Below are positions 11,286 to 22,236 of a stretch of 30,686 bases of DNA, piece after piece. This DNA comes from Echinococcus granulosus (taxonomy: Eukaryota; Platyhelminthes; Cestoda; Cyclophyllidea; Taeniidae), in NCBI RefSeq assembly GCF_000524195.1, contig NW_020170444.1, positions 437,100 to 467,785 of the forward strand, written 5' to 3'. The notes under the pieces are model-generated. The model was not told the origin of the DNA and ran no database searches. It saw only the letters and a program-made list of their open reading frames with translations. The position numbers and the translations under genes are program-made. Within the stretch, counting starts at the first letter, position 1. Each line of letters begins with the position of its first letter.

Positions 11286-13406
11286 GCCATCCAACCTTAT
11301 GTCCACTATCATCGGAATCCGTTTATCCTGTACCTTAGTGAAAAAGCCAAATCAAATGTTCAAACCAACCCGCGAGTATGAAATGTGGAACCGTGTACAC
11401 GATTCTTTCGACTAAATCTAGTATAGGCTAGAACTTTAACTGATCGAGATCTCTTATTAACTGACATCTATGCGCTCGAGCCTGGATCATGTCAAGACGT
11501 CTTCGACGCAGCTCTCTATTACCTCAGTGTAGGAGTGAAGAGGATGGGGAATGCCGGTGACTTCAAGTTGTTTAAGTCACGCTTATGGATAATGCTGATT
11601 GAGCGTGACCTTATGGCGAGTAGTAGCTTATTTAAAGTACTTCAATGAATGATAAATTTCAAATTCAACTGATATTACAAATACTCGGAAGCAGTATAGG
11701 GTGATTTGAGGGATTATGGAGTTTTATGATGCTCAATAGTCTTGTGAAATATGCGAAAGACAGCCAGGAGGACAGAGCTTCTACAAAACCCAACAGGAAT
11801 GATTCTTGGCGGTGCGGGCGTTTTTAGCTAGCCTCAAATGCGTATGGCTCATTAAGTGTGAAAGTAGGGCCAAGCACCACTCGGCTATCACTGTTTACCA
11901 CTGCTGGGCAGCCAGCAGCAAGCCAAGTTCTGGAGGAAAGCTTCACCAATCACTCTGAGGCAAATCTTCTTTGTATGCTCTGTTTCAGTACTAAGTCCTC
12001 TTTCATCTTCAGGGAGGACCCGGGGCGCTACATTAGCGGCAGCGGAAAACGAACCCCAACTCAAAGGACAAATATCCTGATTTCTACTGTTGGATGATAA
12101 AATTTAGCGTAATGGAAGAAGTGCATATGCTGTGGATGGGAGAATCGGTGATGATCCTTAAAAATGGTAGGAAATGGTGTCTACCTTCTGCGACTACCTT
12201 AGTCCTGTGGTCTACAGGAATGCTATCAACATCTGGAGCGATACCTGCCGTGAACCGTCTGGAAAAAAGATTTGCTACAGAAGAGTCTATGGCACCTGTA
12301 ATACTGGTGAATCTCTTTCATGAACACCGCAACCAGAACCCCCTTTTTAGAGCTTAAGGCACATTTTGTGGACTTTTTTCTTCATTTAGTCGAATTATCA
12401 AAATTTTTTACAGTAAAAGGCCATGTGAGAACTTCATCCTTCTTCAATGGAACAGTATTATTGTGTGGGAAAAAGCTATGCAGTAAATATTTTGACGACT
12501 GAAGCGAAACACTCCGCACCTCCTGCCAAATCGATTATCCACGAAGACTTTTGACTCAAATCAAACGCTACTAATTATTTTATAAGTAGCTTGCGTGATA
12601 AAGAGATGGTTTTCTATACTATCGAGAATTATTACCAATAAGCAATTTTTCCTCCCTTTTTTTCGCTCGACAAATTTTGCGCTTAAACTATTAGGTATCT
12701 TAGGAATTGTAATTATAATTTTATAATGCTCTTCATTTACTTGCATTTTGAAACTCACATTGCCCATATGCTACTGTGACCAGTGTAGCGGTTGTCGCTA
12801 AGCTTCTAGACCCAGAAACCTCCTCACGAATAGCTCAAAAGCTGTAGCACCATCAAATTTTGGTTTTCCGATAGGATTTCTATCTCGTAAATTATTTTAA
12901 TAGTCGGAGAAGTAATTGGCTTTGGTAATGGGTAGTTTCATGGAAGTACCTACATTACTTGCCCTAGACCTCCTTAACCCGCTCCGGAGACTATGATTTA
13001 TGTTTAGGTATTTTAAGTGTCTAACAGTTGCACGAAAATGTCTAAGCGAAGTTCGTCTTTGTGGATTAGAGCTTAATGCTCATCGACCTCAGCCATCTCC
13101 CTTTTTCAGTTGATTATTTGATAACGAGAGGTTGAAATGCGACTGCACCTACTTCAACTGCTAACCGTAGTAGTTATTCCTCATCATTTTATAATTTGTG
13201 TCATACTTCCTGGCAAATTTTGCTATTATGTGCCCGTGTAACTCGGTTCGCTTCAGTCGGTATTGTTTGCAGGAAAAAAAGGGAGAGTGAGCAAGTACTC
13301 AGAGATTAGGTAAAATATGGTATTCATTAAGTAATGGAAAGATGAATAATATGTTGATAGGCTGCATGCTCTGGTTTGATACAAGTGAACTGAAATGCAT
13401 TACAAA
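11286..13406. other. Intergenic, no supported gene
   Basis: This lies between the gag-like frame and the stop codon of the actin-related gene, so it should contain that gene's 3' UTR on the minus strand. At 12171-12323 (plus) a 50-codon frame has four Cys residues but no recognised fold. Nothing else could be supported on either strand. Confidence 0.55.
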
Positions 13407-14823
13407 CTAGAGCCATCTGTCAATGGCCACAGCGGATCCGCGTTCCTTATAGGCTTCTTTAGTGATACAGATCTTTGGGTAGGTTTGTGTGGATGCAATT
13501 ATCGTCCCACCTATCCACACGGCTTCAATGCCTTGTCTGTGTTTTATCACTCTTTTGTTGATCCGCGGAACAGTTCTTGTGGCGATTCCCACCTGCATTC
13601 GCGACGCGGTTCCGGGAAAAGCCGTATTCCCTCCCGCTAGTACAACTGTCTCCAGAACTGCGTAGGCGTCATTCTCCTCCAAACTCAAAGCTGAACGTAT
13701 TGCCGCTTGATCGATCGGCATGACATCTGCCAGTCCTCCCAAACTCGGATTGAAAAGCATTTCGGGAGCTAGGGTCAATTCTTCACCTAAAGTAAGCTTC
13801 TTTCCGTCTGGCATGGTGACTACAGTTCGTGTATTGCCATTGGATTTAGGAAAACTTGAAGCCACGGAACAGTAGTTGACCTTGACATGGCGTAGACCAG
13901 CCTCGTTGTAGGCGGCAAGTTTATCTCCGCTTAGGTGTCGCAAATACCGATCGATGTTTCTGCCGCCAAGAGGAAGAACTCGTTCGCTTTCTCCTAAGGG
14001 GTAGAGATTTTTGACCGCGAGGATTCCTGTATTGGAGTAGCCAGAATCAACAACGAGACAGTTGGAATATCCAGAAGAGTAAGCGGCTAGAAGTGGCTGG
14101 ATAACGTAAAAGACTGAATGGAAGTCAAAGTTCTCAAAAAGCACCTCCGTCAATCGCTTCCGATAGGTGTCCGACATCTTCTGCGGAACAGCAAGGAGAA
14201 GGTGAGCCGACTTGGAGTCCGCCCTTAGACCAGTCAAGCACTCTTGAATGTGTTTAGTGTAGTAGGAGACGGCTTTATGTGAGCCCTTGAATTCAAGCAC
14301 GATGCCATTTTCGACCACCTCCGACTAAGAGAAACGACAAAAAAGTTTACTTGTTTCCAGCCTGTGGTATGGTGTAATTTACCTGGCACGTGAATACACC
14401 TTATTCTCGCATGAAAGCCTCCCCTTACCGCTTTGTCGGCACATCAGACCAATGAAATTAACATTCGTGCCAAAAGTGACAGCTCTGTCAGCCCTGTTTG
14501 GGGAGGTGTATTTACATTGCTTAAAGCACGTGAATGCATAAAATCAAATTACTTTGGGATTGGTGGCACCACTGAGATTGAAGGGGGCTTTTTTGAGTAG
14601 GATGGGTTAACTTTACCACACTTTACTATGTTTGTTAAACACTATACTTATCAACCGGAAATCATGGTCTTATGGTGGAAATGGGCTTAGGCAGAAGACT
14701 TACACCTTCCAAGTTCTGTAGAGACGGCACGAGAGTGACTCCTGGGTAAGGTTCATTTGCGAAACCGGCTCTCCACTCCTGAGTGCCAGTGTCGATTACA
14801 ATTGGAATAAGAGAGTCACCCAT
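13407..14823 (-). CDS. Divergent actin-related protein (orphan ARP, about 372 aa)
   Basis: Actin-fold protein. Exon 1 (14706-14823, or ending at 14704) starts at ATG 14821-14823, directly after an in-frame TGA, and encodes IVIDTGTQEWRAGFANE, matching actin phosphate loop 1 (DNGSGMCKAGFAGD). The last exon (13407-14324) is one long frame with ENGIV (actin EHGIV), VVDSGYSN (loop 2, DSGDGV), VVLAGGNTAFPG (adenosine loop, SGGTTMYPG) and VWIGGTIIAS (VWIGGSILAS), ending AIDRWL. Without a middle exon it has 345 aa and no DNase-I loop. A phase-consistent exon at 14400-14482 encodes FGTNVNFIG, like actin QKDSYVG, and raises the total to 372 aa, close to actin's 375. Actin residues changed: G15Q, K18R, D157Y, G158S, H161G, E214V; D11, D154, Q137 and K213 are kept. 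It is not a conventional actin, and I cannot assign it to Arp1-Arp11; a lineage-specific or testis-type ARP is likely. The ARP family call is firm; the exon 2 model is tentative. Confidence 0.9.
14400..14482 (-). other. Proposed middle exon of the actin-related gene (DNase-I loop region)
   Basis: On the minus strand this 83-nt segment follows GACAGAG and precedes a GTGTAT donor. Its phase (in at 1, out at 0) fits exon 1 ending in G at 14706 and the last exon starting at 14324. It encodes FGTNVNFIGLMC then RQSGKGRLSCENK, comparable with actin's GQKDSYVGDEA and SKRGILTLKYP, the segment otherwise missing. Both splice sites are weaker than average, and GTAAGG at about 14428 would be a better donor but breaks the phase. 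Confidence 0.5.
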
Positions 14824-17516
14824 TCAGTCGAAGTTGGAAAAGGCAGATTTTAGCTCAGAAGTTTGACTCTTTGCTACCAGATTAAGCCGGGATGCTAACG
14901 TGCTGCTTTTTGTAATTGCATTACACATCTACCAACCAGCCAATCAGGGCTTTGGTGCCTTGCACACATAGGCTCATTTGATTTGGTGCTCCGTGATTCG
15001 ACAACCACGAAACCATGGTGACTTTAATTATTGTTATTGAATTTATCAATTCATGTGACTTCTGATTTGAATAAGTACATGAACACCAGGAGAATCACCA
15101 AGCATGGATTGGATCAGGAAGTAGTGACACAAAGCAACGCCGCATTAAAATCCACAAACTTTTTTATAACGGTAATTCAGACTAATCTGGCAGTTTTGGC
15201 TGCAACTTTCACGTATAAAGTTTCGTCCGATGACGACGATCGCTGGAAAGCCTCTCTCCAGATAAAGTTAGGGTGAGATCACTACCCTCTTCTTCAAGGT
15301 GAAGGTGCGCAAAGCATCACTTGACAGGGGATTGGCTAGTTGGTGAATGTGTAATTAAGCTATACAAGCTAAATTTCCATTTCTCCGTGAGGTTGGAAAT
15401 ATCTTCATTGGTATAGTTGTGCGTGTGTGCGAAGTTTCTGCAGACCGAGAATAGGCAGCCTGTTTAGTAAATAGCGCGCATAAACAACTGCTCGAATTGT
15501 GAGGAATAAAATGACTGCATAATCCTTCACTATGGCGATAAAATCGCGTACTGTTTAGCCCTACTATACAATTTTTTTCCTCCATTCTAACCTAATTAGT
15601 CACATGATGGGGGCGAGTGAGTGTCACAGGAGGGATAAGCTGCGTAAACTACCTAAGTCTTGCGACTTTAGTGAAAAACCAAGCCCCAAATACAAGACGA
15701 TCAGTAAAAATGAAAATTCTTTGTTGTGCTTAGTCGAAAACTTAGTAACACAGTAATGTCCTTGTACATTGACACTTTAAAGAATTCAGATAATTTACGA
15801 GATCGAGAAGTTTCCATGAGAATCTTACTATTTTTTAGCCGCGATTTTTTTCGCAGATCTGCAAAGTGTGCGAACTCCACGAAAAACGCAGCAGAAGTAT
15901 TTATGTTTCTTCTTTGGAGTAATTTATGATTTTTTGTACTCTTAGCTGTACCACAGAAATTATCGCAGTGCACTAACTTAACATTCACGTGAAAATGAAG
16001 TGCTTCGGGAGCATGATTAGGGTATATTAAGGGGTAGTTAGTGGCATTCTTAGGCATTTGCGACTCCTCACCTCCGAATGTTCGAGGTATTCATCGTAGA
16101 CATTGCCGGGTGAAAAATAGCCTTTTTTAAATTTTTTGATCATGATAAGCCGATATAAGGAGCAGGTAAAAGAGTAAGTCTATCTTTATTTACGAGTGTC
16201 GGGAAGTTTTCGCGCTGTTTATTTTATACTAGCTGATATTGGGTGCATATTCTAAACTTACGTAAACGCAATCTTGCAAAATTTAAATAGAAATGAATTT
16301 AGGGGGAGTATTGAGTCAACAAACTGCTCCATGGATGACATGAAGTTGCGGAACGGCAATTGTAGCGCTTCAAGAGTTTGTTCAGCCTTGTATTGGATCT
16401 CGCAGGCACCTTAGGCCCTGCAGATTGCATTTCCGCTAAGCGGAATGGCCTTAAGGCCAAAACATTAGCTTCTCACCCCTGCCCTACATTCGTAATATTC
16501 CTTTTTTGTTGCACTATTGTAATTTTTAAGGGTTGCAGTACGTGCTCGTGATTCGGCTAGGCTGCCTTTTTGATTTGTTCTGAATTTTATAGCGAGGACT
16601 TCTTTAAGCCTGTTTAAGGGATTTCAGAAGGTTTTACTATTTGCTTGAGTAAAACTTTAGTTTTGGAAGCATTTGTGTGCAATGCTGCAAATCTGCATAT
16701 GGTGCTAAAAAAATCAACAGCACCTAAAATTCAATGGAAGCAAATTTCCAGCATTAGGGTAGAGTATGAGGAAGATTTACATTGAACAAATATCTGGACG
16801 GGTCTGGCGTAGACTTTGCGTTCTTGAGCATCGACGGTCATGAAATGACTGTGGAGCTCTTCATCATGTTCTTTATCATGAAGCGCTTATTTGGCGGAGG
16901 TGGGCACTGAAATAAGATAGCATTTGCAAGCAGCTGAAATATGGCTTGCTATAGCATATAGCAAAAAACGAAAAATTTGTGCTGCTCTTTGCCTTAATAT
17001 AACTTTTAGCCGAATAACCAATAACACCCATTACGTTGTTTATATCACCAAACTTATTGGTCCACGCTCGAAATCCCTTTCGAGTGACGTATAGCAGGGT
17101 GGCTTCGAGGTAGTTAGTCTTGTAGCGGGATTTATGCGCTTTTTCATGTAACTGATTAGACGTCATTATGCTTTTTGTCATCTATCTCATTCTATTATGT
17201 ACGCTTCAATTTTTGCATATCTTTTTAAGCATATAAGTTAATGATGCCTGCGAATATTCTGTCACGGATTTCCTGGGTACGAACAGATCTCCTTAGTCTT
17301 TTTACAGAAGAATTTTGGTGAAAAAATTGGGTTCTTTTTTACTTCAACAAATGGCATGCTTCTTATCTAATGTCCGGAACTGACTTCTTAATTCTAGGGC
17401 TCTTCTTCTGCTCCATTGGAATTGTGATACAGTTCCAATTAGTTAACCAAATCTTTTTATAGTAGTGAGTTAGAGTTTTTACTTTGGCTCGTCTCCAAGG
17501 AAGTAAAGCGTCACCG
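14824..17516. promoter_or_regulatory. Intergenic region between divergent ARP and USP genes
   Basis: The 2.7-kb stretch lies between two start codons pointing away from each other, so it should contain two promoters and 5' UTRs, probably with non-coding first exons. No core promoter element is convincing. Two adjacent palindromes lie at 16431-16459. Short open frames, such as minus-strand 16876-17181, have no recognisable domain. Confidence 0.45.
16431..16459. repeat. Two back-to-back palindromes
   Basis: Positions 16431-16445 form a perfect inverted repeat with 7-bp arms (TTCCGCT / AGCGGAA) around one base. They are followed without a gap by the perfect 14-bp palindrome TGGCCTTAAGGCCA at 16446-16459. 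Function unknown; a dimeric protein-binding site or a mobile-element end are possibilities. Confidence 0.75.
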
Positions 17517-20500
17517 ATGGCTAAGCATAGAAAAAGGCGGGATTCTCAGAACAGCAATGGCAATATAGATTACGGGAGCGTTCGGGTTTTACCGAAGGTG
17601 CAGTTTGCTTTCATGCCATATAGCAGAGTCCAGGGTCTGCACAATCTAGGGAACACATGCTATCTTAATTCTACGCTCCAGTGTCTCTCCCGTGTGTCCG
17701 GACTCAAGGCTTGGATTGATAAGCTCATGTACAACGGAACTGTAGGCTTTCTAAAGCGGTTTACCGATGGGGTGAGTTGACCAATTAATTTTAAACTTCT
17801 ATTTACACAGAGAATGACGCTTTGCCTCCTCTTCAAGGGAGATACCATATCTTTGAAATTGTGCCTTTTACCCCGCAACTCGCCGTTGTCTACTGCTTAC
17901 AGTACCTTCGTCGGAGAATTGATTGGATCACAAAACACGCGGCCTTCTATTAGTCCTAGGGCACGTAGTTTTTTCCTAATAAATGTTTATTTCCATATAT
18001 AAAGATTGTTGGATATTTGAACTCTCCTGATCGTAGAGATTGACTGGCACACTTTACATAACCAAGGCAGGTAGATTTAATTAGGATGCCGTATCCACCA
18101 ACTCTAGCAGTGACTCTACTTTCTGGTGTTTCAGACCTACTGCCTTGGAAATAGCTAGATACATGGTTAGTGGTTGTTTTGATCATGTTTTACCTGCATC
18201 AAAGCATGGCTAATTTGTGTAGGATTGGTGTCTTTCTAATCCACTGGATTTGTGAATAAAGGGACTCAAGTTGCTTCAAAAAGACCAAGCATTTTAACAT
18301 TCAACGTTTCTTCCAGCCCATTCTTTCGGAGCTTGTCAAAACGTACCCACGCTTCGGCAATTTTGGTCAGCACGACAGTCACGAGGCGCTCCGATATCTG
18401 TTGGACGGCCTGCGACTAGAAGAGTTGAAGCTTTGGCAACGCGCCATTCTGGATGAACTAGAGTGCACCTCCAAAGTATTCGAATCAGCTTCATAAGATT
18501 GTTTTGGTTCTGTCTCAGAACTGGCGCTTATTTGCTCCTTTTTCAGTCTACGGAGGAGACAAAAAATGAGGTGCGTATTTGGGGGAAATCCACCAATCTC
18601 TGCACCACAGTGGATAGAATGTTCGGTGGTGTTTTGCTTACCTCCTTGACTTGCAGTCAGTGCAATCACATCTCTTTGCACTTTGAAGTCTTCTTGGACC
18701 TTTCACTGCCCATCCTCATTGATGAGGGTGATGCAAACCAGTATCGCCATCATAACGGTTAGTCGGTGGGGTTTTGAGTGATTTGTGACCGAATAACCAC
18801 CTAGCTGGGCTTACTGTTATTGTGTTTATTAAAAACCGAGTTTCGCGTTTTGTTCTTACACTCTAATCAAAATTTGAAGTAAAACGCGGAAAGGTTACTG
18901 TTAGCTCAGCAGTACTTTTCGGACATTCGTCCAGAAGAACCATAAAATGCATTATCCTTCCCTTGTTCTGCGATTCCAAAGTCTTTGACCCCCTTTTTAA
19001 GGAATGTGATGACTGATAGTGATCTTTTCAAGTCTTTTAAATCCTATTTTTGCAGTACTAATTTTCGTTGTGTCTATTTCCCGCAGATTTGAAATCCAAG
19101 ACCAAACGTGAACTCAAAAAAGAGGTACGCTTTTTGAAAATCAGTCTGTTAATACCGTCACTACTGAATTGAAATGTGACAAATATCTCATGGAAAGGTT
19201 GACTTCATCATTGCGTCTGTTGCTAATTTGTCCCCTACGAATGTGCATGTGGCTTATTTCCCGAATGGAATGCATTTCTTGAATAAACGGTTCTCCTTGG
19301 TCACGATCCTGAGTTAAGAGGGATTGTCATTACCATAATGTTTCTGTCGCCTTTTTTAGCGCAAAGCGAAAGGCAAAAACAAGAGAAAGGACAGGAACCG
19401 TAAATGCTTCGAGCAGATGACTGAGGACAATGACGGCATTGACTACGATCAAGTAGGTTTTAGCGTGATTCACTCTTCTTCTTGCCAAAATCTACCGAAT
19501 ACAATGGGGTGGGTTGCTATCTTAATATTGGCGGGCAAAATTTATTTATTTATTTATTTTTTTTAAATTAACGATGATTTCCTCTTCAGAAAGGCCCCAA
19601 TAAGCAGAAACAGCGTAGCAGTAGGAAAGGCAAGTATAGCAAATGGTCTTTGGATGAAGAATGCGACATGGCTGATGAAGAGGAGAAACCGGAGGAGGCC
19701 TTGAATGGCGAAGAGGAGGCCGAAATGGAAGAGAAGCAATTGGACATGAAGGACGATGCATCGTTGACTCCACAACATACCCTTGAGAATGGCAAATGTG
19801 ACCATGAACTTTCTGACGTACTTCAAAATGGCAGCAGTGGTGGTCTCCCATTATCGTCTTCAGAAAGGGATAGTCTGGAAGTTGACATAAAAGTTACTTC
19901 CATTGAATCTACCGTTAGCGTGGTGGAGGCTTCAGCAGCGAATAAAGTGAATAGTAAGAAAGATTTTCAAGGAGGTGAATACGATGACGGCAGTGAATCA
20001 TCTAGCCTCTCTCTGAATGGTATTAATTGAGATTTCCACGATTTGCATTCTGGATCTTGAGTATTCTTAAACCGGAACTTATTTTTGCAAAATCTCTAGG
20101 TAAAGATGACATAGGCAAGGGCAGGGATTCGCGCACCGGCTCCGTGTCAGCTGGTAGGTCCTGAGGACTCAACTAAAACTTAATTTGTAGTCTTCCTTTT
20201 GACTCATCTTGATTTACATTCATTAGTATACTTTTCAGCGCTTTTATTTGGTAGTTCTAATTTTGCTGAATTTTCCCCTTCCTAATATTTAAAGTTCTTT
20301 GGATGTTTGTAAACGGGTCACGTCTATGCATTCAATGCACAAAATGTACTGGCAAATTGTGAAACAAGCTTTCAGTCGTTCACTCCATATTTTTCTGCTC
20401 CCAAGCGCCAATTAGGGTGTTTGTAATCCTTTCAGGAGAAAGTGCCGATTTGGAAGACAACGTTGACGATGTCAACAGTCGTCTTTCGGATGGATCAGTG

Positions 20501-22236
20501 CTCACGCTGCCAGTTTTACCGGATCCAGAGACGTCATTGTGTAAGGACCTCGGTACAAAGCTGCGGCTCTCCTCGGCTGGCGACGAGACGACGATCGCAC
20601 AGTCTGACGAGGAGGAAGAGGCAAAAACTATCTCTGTTTGTCCGATTTTGTCCACACCACTCCCTGGCCCTACCGGCCTTGAGTGCTGTCTGGCCAAGTT
20701 CATTGAGGCCACGGAGTTGATTGGCGACAATCAGATGCTCTGTGAACGATGCTCGAAACGAGATGGTGGTGACTCTGTCAGCAGTGAAAGTAGTAACACG
20801 GATGGTGTTCGTTGTGACTCCGTGAAACGCGATCTCATCATCAAGCCGCCACCTGTGCTCACATTGCACCTCAAACGCTACTTTCAGGTGCCCAGTCCAA
20901 ATTTGCCATTACGCCTCTAGGTCAATGATCGCCCTCATTTCACTTGCTTCAGGATAGAGGCCTTGAGACCATTTCATATCTAGAATGAGGGATAAGCTTT
21001 AGTGCCGTTATGGAATGCCATCAAATAATTTAATTTTTTGGCAAAATTTAACTTGAGGCTGCTTAAGATACAAAGCTCTTTTTTTCACTCTCCCCCCAGT
21101 TTGATTTGCATTATTTTTGGTAAAAAAATATGAAAATTAATTTGCGTAAATGGGTTTGGGAGTTGTCGCTTATCAAATTGCATGCGTTCTTCCGTTTTTT
21201 TAGTGTGGCAATCGACTACAGAAGTGCTCAAAACGAATAACCTTCCCCATTAACCTTGACCTGCGGCCCTATTGTTCTCGCTTGGCTCGGGTACGTGAAT
21301 TTGTGTGGATTCATTCGATTACCAGAAACTCGTTATTTAAAAATTAGCTAGAGTGCAAGTTTGCCATGGCAAAAACTGTGCTTCTGGGCGATTTTCGACA
21401 AACCGCTGGTGATTTTTGCTTTTGGAAACGATGCTCTGGTTAGAGAACAGTTTATTCACTCAACTTGCCCTAACTAACATTTGTAGCCGGTTGTGGTGAA
21501 CTATAACATTCTTCTACTATAATGGTGATGCAGCAGAGATCTCACTAATGCCATGAGAATAATCTTTATAACTACAATTTTTCGGGTGAGTTCTTGGCGC
21601 TTAAAAAGCCAGAGGCGTCTTATTTTGAATGTAAATGCGCACGAATTATAACTTTTTTTTTCATCTGACTTCAACTGCCAATCTTCTGTTTCACTTCTGA
21701 CTTCGACTCTTCGACTTTTATGGCGGTGATTATACCCATAATACATTATTCCTACATGAAAGGCACCGTATTGTTCACCTATAAGGCTACCAGGGCTTTC
21801 TCCACTTCCTGAATCTGTAGTGTCTTGGTTTCAGAATTAGAGTAGAAAACAGTTTTCCCGTTTCTTTTGGCAGTTATCCTCGGGCGAGGGTCAGTACCGT
21901 CTCTTTGGCGTGGTGGAACACTCAGGCCAACTTCGCAGCGGTCACTATGTCTGCTACGTTGCGGACGAAAGTGAAATTCCCGACGACCGATTCATCCCGA
22001 GCCTTGAAAAACCCGATCCTTGGCCCCTTCACCTCCATCATCTTGTATGCCAACTGCGTCGCGGTGATCAACACGTCATTCACGGCGACCTCGATGGCAC
22101 TAGCACTGATGAGGAGTCGAAAAACACTGATGCACGCACTTGGTTCCACTTTAGTGATACTCATGTGAGCCGAGTCCCCGTTTCTACGGTTCTCAGTGCT
22201 CAACCCTACCTCCTTTTCTATCAACGGATCCGATAG
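17517..22236 (+). CDS. USP16/USP45-like ubiquitin carboxyl-terminal hydrolase (complete, 11 exons, 763 aa)
   Basis: Cysteine protease that removes ubiquitin; vertebrate USP16 acts on histone H2A and USP45 on ERCC1. Exons: 17517-17771, 17811-17960, 18317-18475, 18547-18757, 19087-19124, 19360-19452, 19590-20019, 20100-20153, 20436-20887, 21204-21290, 21874-22236; total 2292 nt with closed phase. Cys box GLHNLGNTCYLNST (C48), QHDSHEALRYLLDGLR box, fingers with CSQC and CERC zinc pairs, PPVLTLHLKRY, His box GQLRSGHYVCYV (H667) and WFHFSDTHV (D738) are all present, so the enzyme should be active. The end, AQPYLLFYQRI, matches USP16/45 (AQAYLLFYERI, SQAYLLFYERI). A roughly 250-residue insert between the zinc pairs is Lys-rich, then acidic, as in USP16/45. 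The family's N-terminal ZnF-UBP is missing: only 39 residues precede the catalytic domain, and an in-frame TGA lies at 17466-17468. The exon 2 end (GC donor at 17961) is the least certain boundary. A possible AATAAA is at 22616. Confidence 0.93.
17772..17810 (+). other. 39-nt micro-intron in the USP gene
   Basis: The donor GTGAGT and acceptor ATTTACACAG are both strong and enclose 39 nt. Splicing keeps phase 0, whereas reading through meets TGA almost at once. The following exon gives PLSTAYSTFVGEL, which aligns with human USP16 PLTLAMSQFLNEM. Confidence 0.82.
19541..19564 (+). repeat. TTTA microsatellite in USP intron 6
   Basis: About five TTTA units running into a T tract, 26 nt before the exon 7 acceptor (CCTCTTCAG). 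It forms part of the pyrimidine-rich lead of that splice site. Confidence 0.85.

Noticed and set aside
13407..14823. Calling the actin-like gene conventional actin or a processed pseudogene.
   Set aside because: It keeps introns, an intact frame with coherent conserved blocks and a proper start, yet is too divergent for actin, which is nearly invariant in animals.
20380..20730. Minus-strand 116-codon frame over USP exon 9.
   Set aside because: Shadow of the plus-strand coding exon, which carries the zinc pair and LHLKRY motif.
22100..22125. CTGATGAG followed by GAAA, resembling a hammerhead ribozyme core, which flatworm repeats can carry.
   Set aside because: It lies inside the conserved last USP exon and the space for stem II is too short; no stems I or III are visible.
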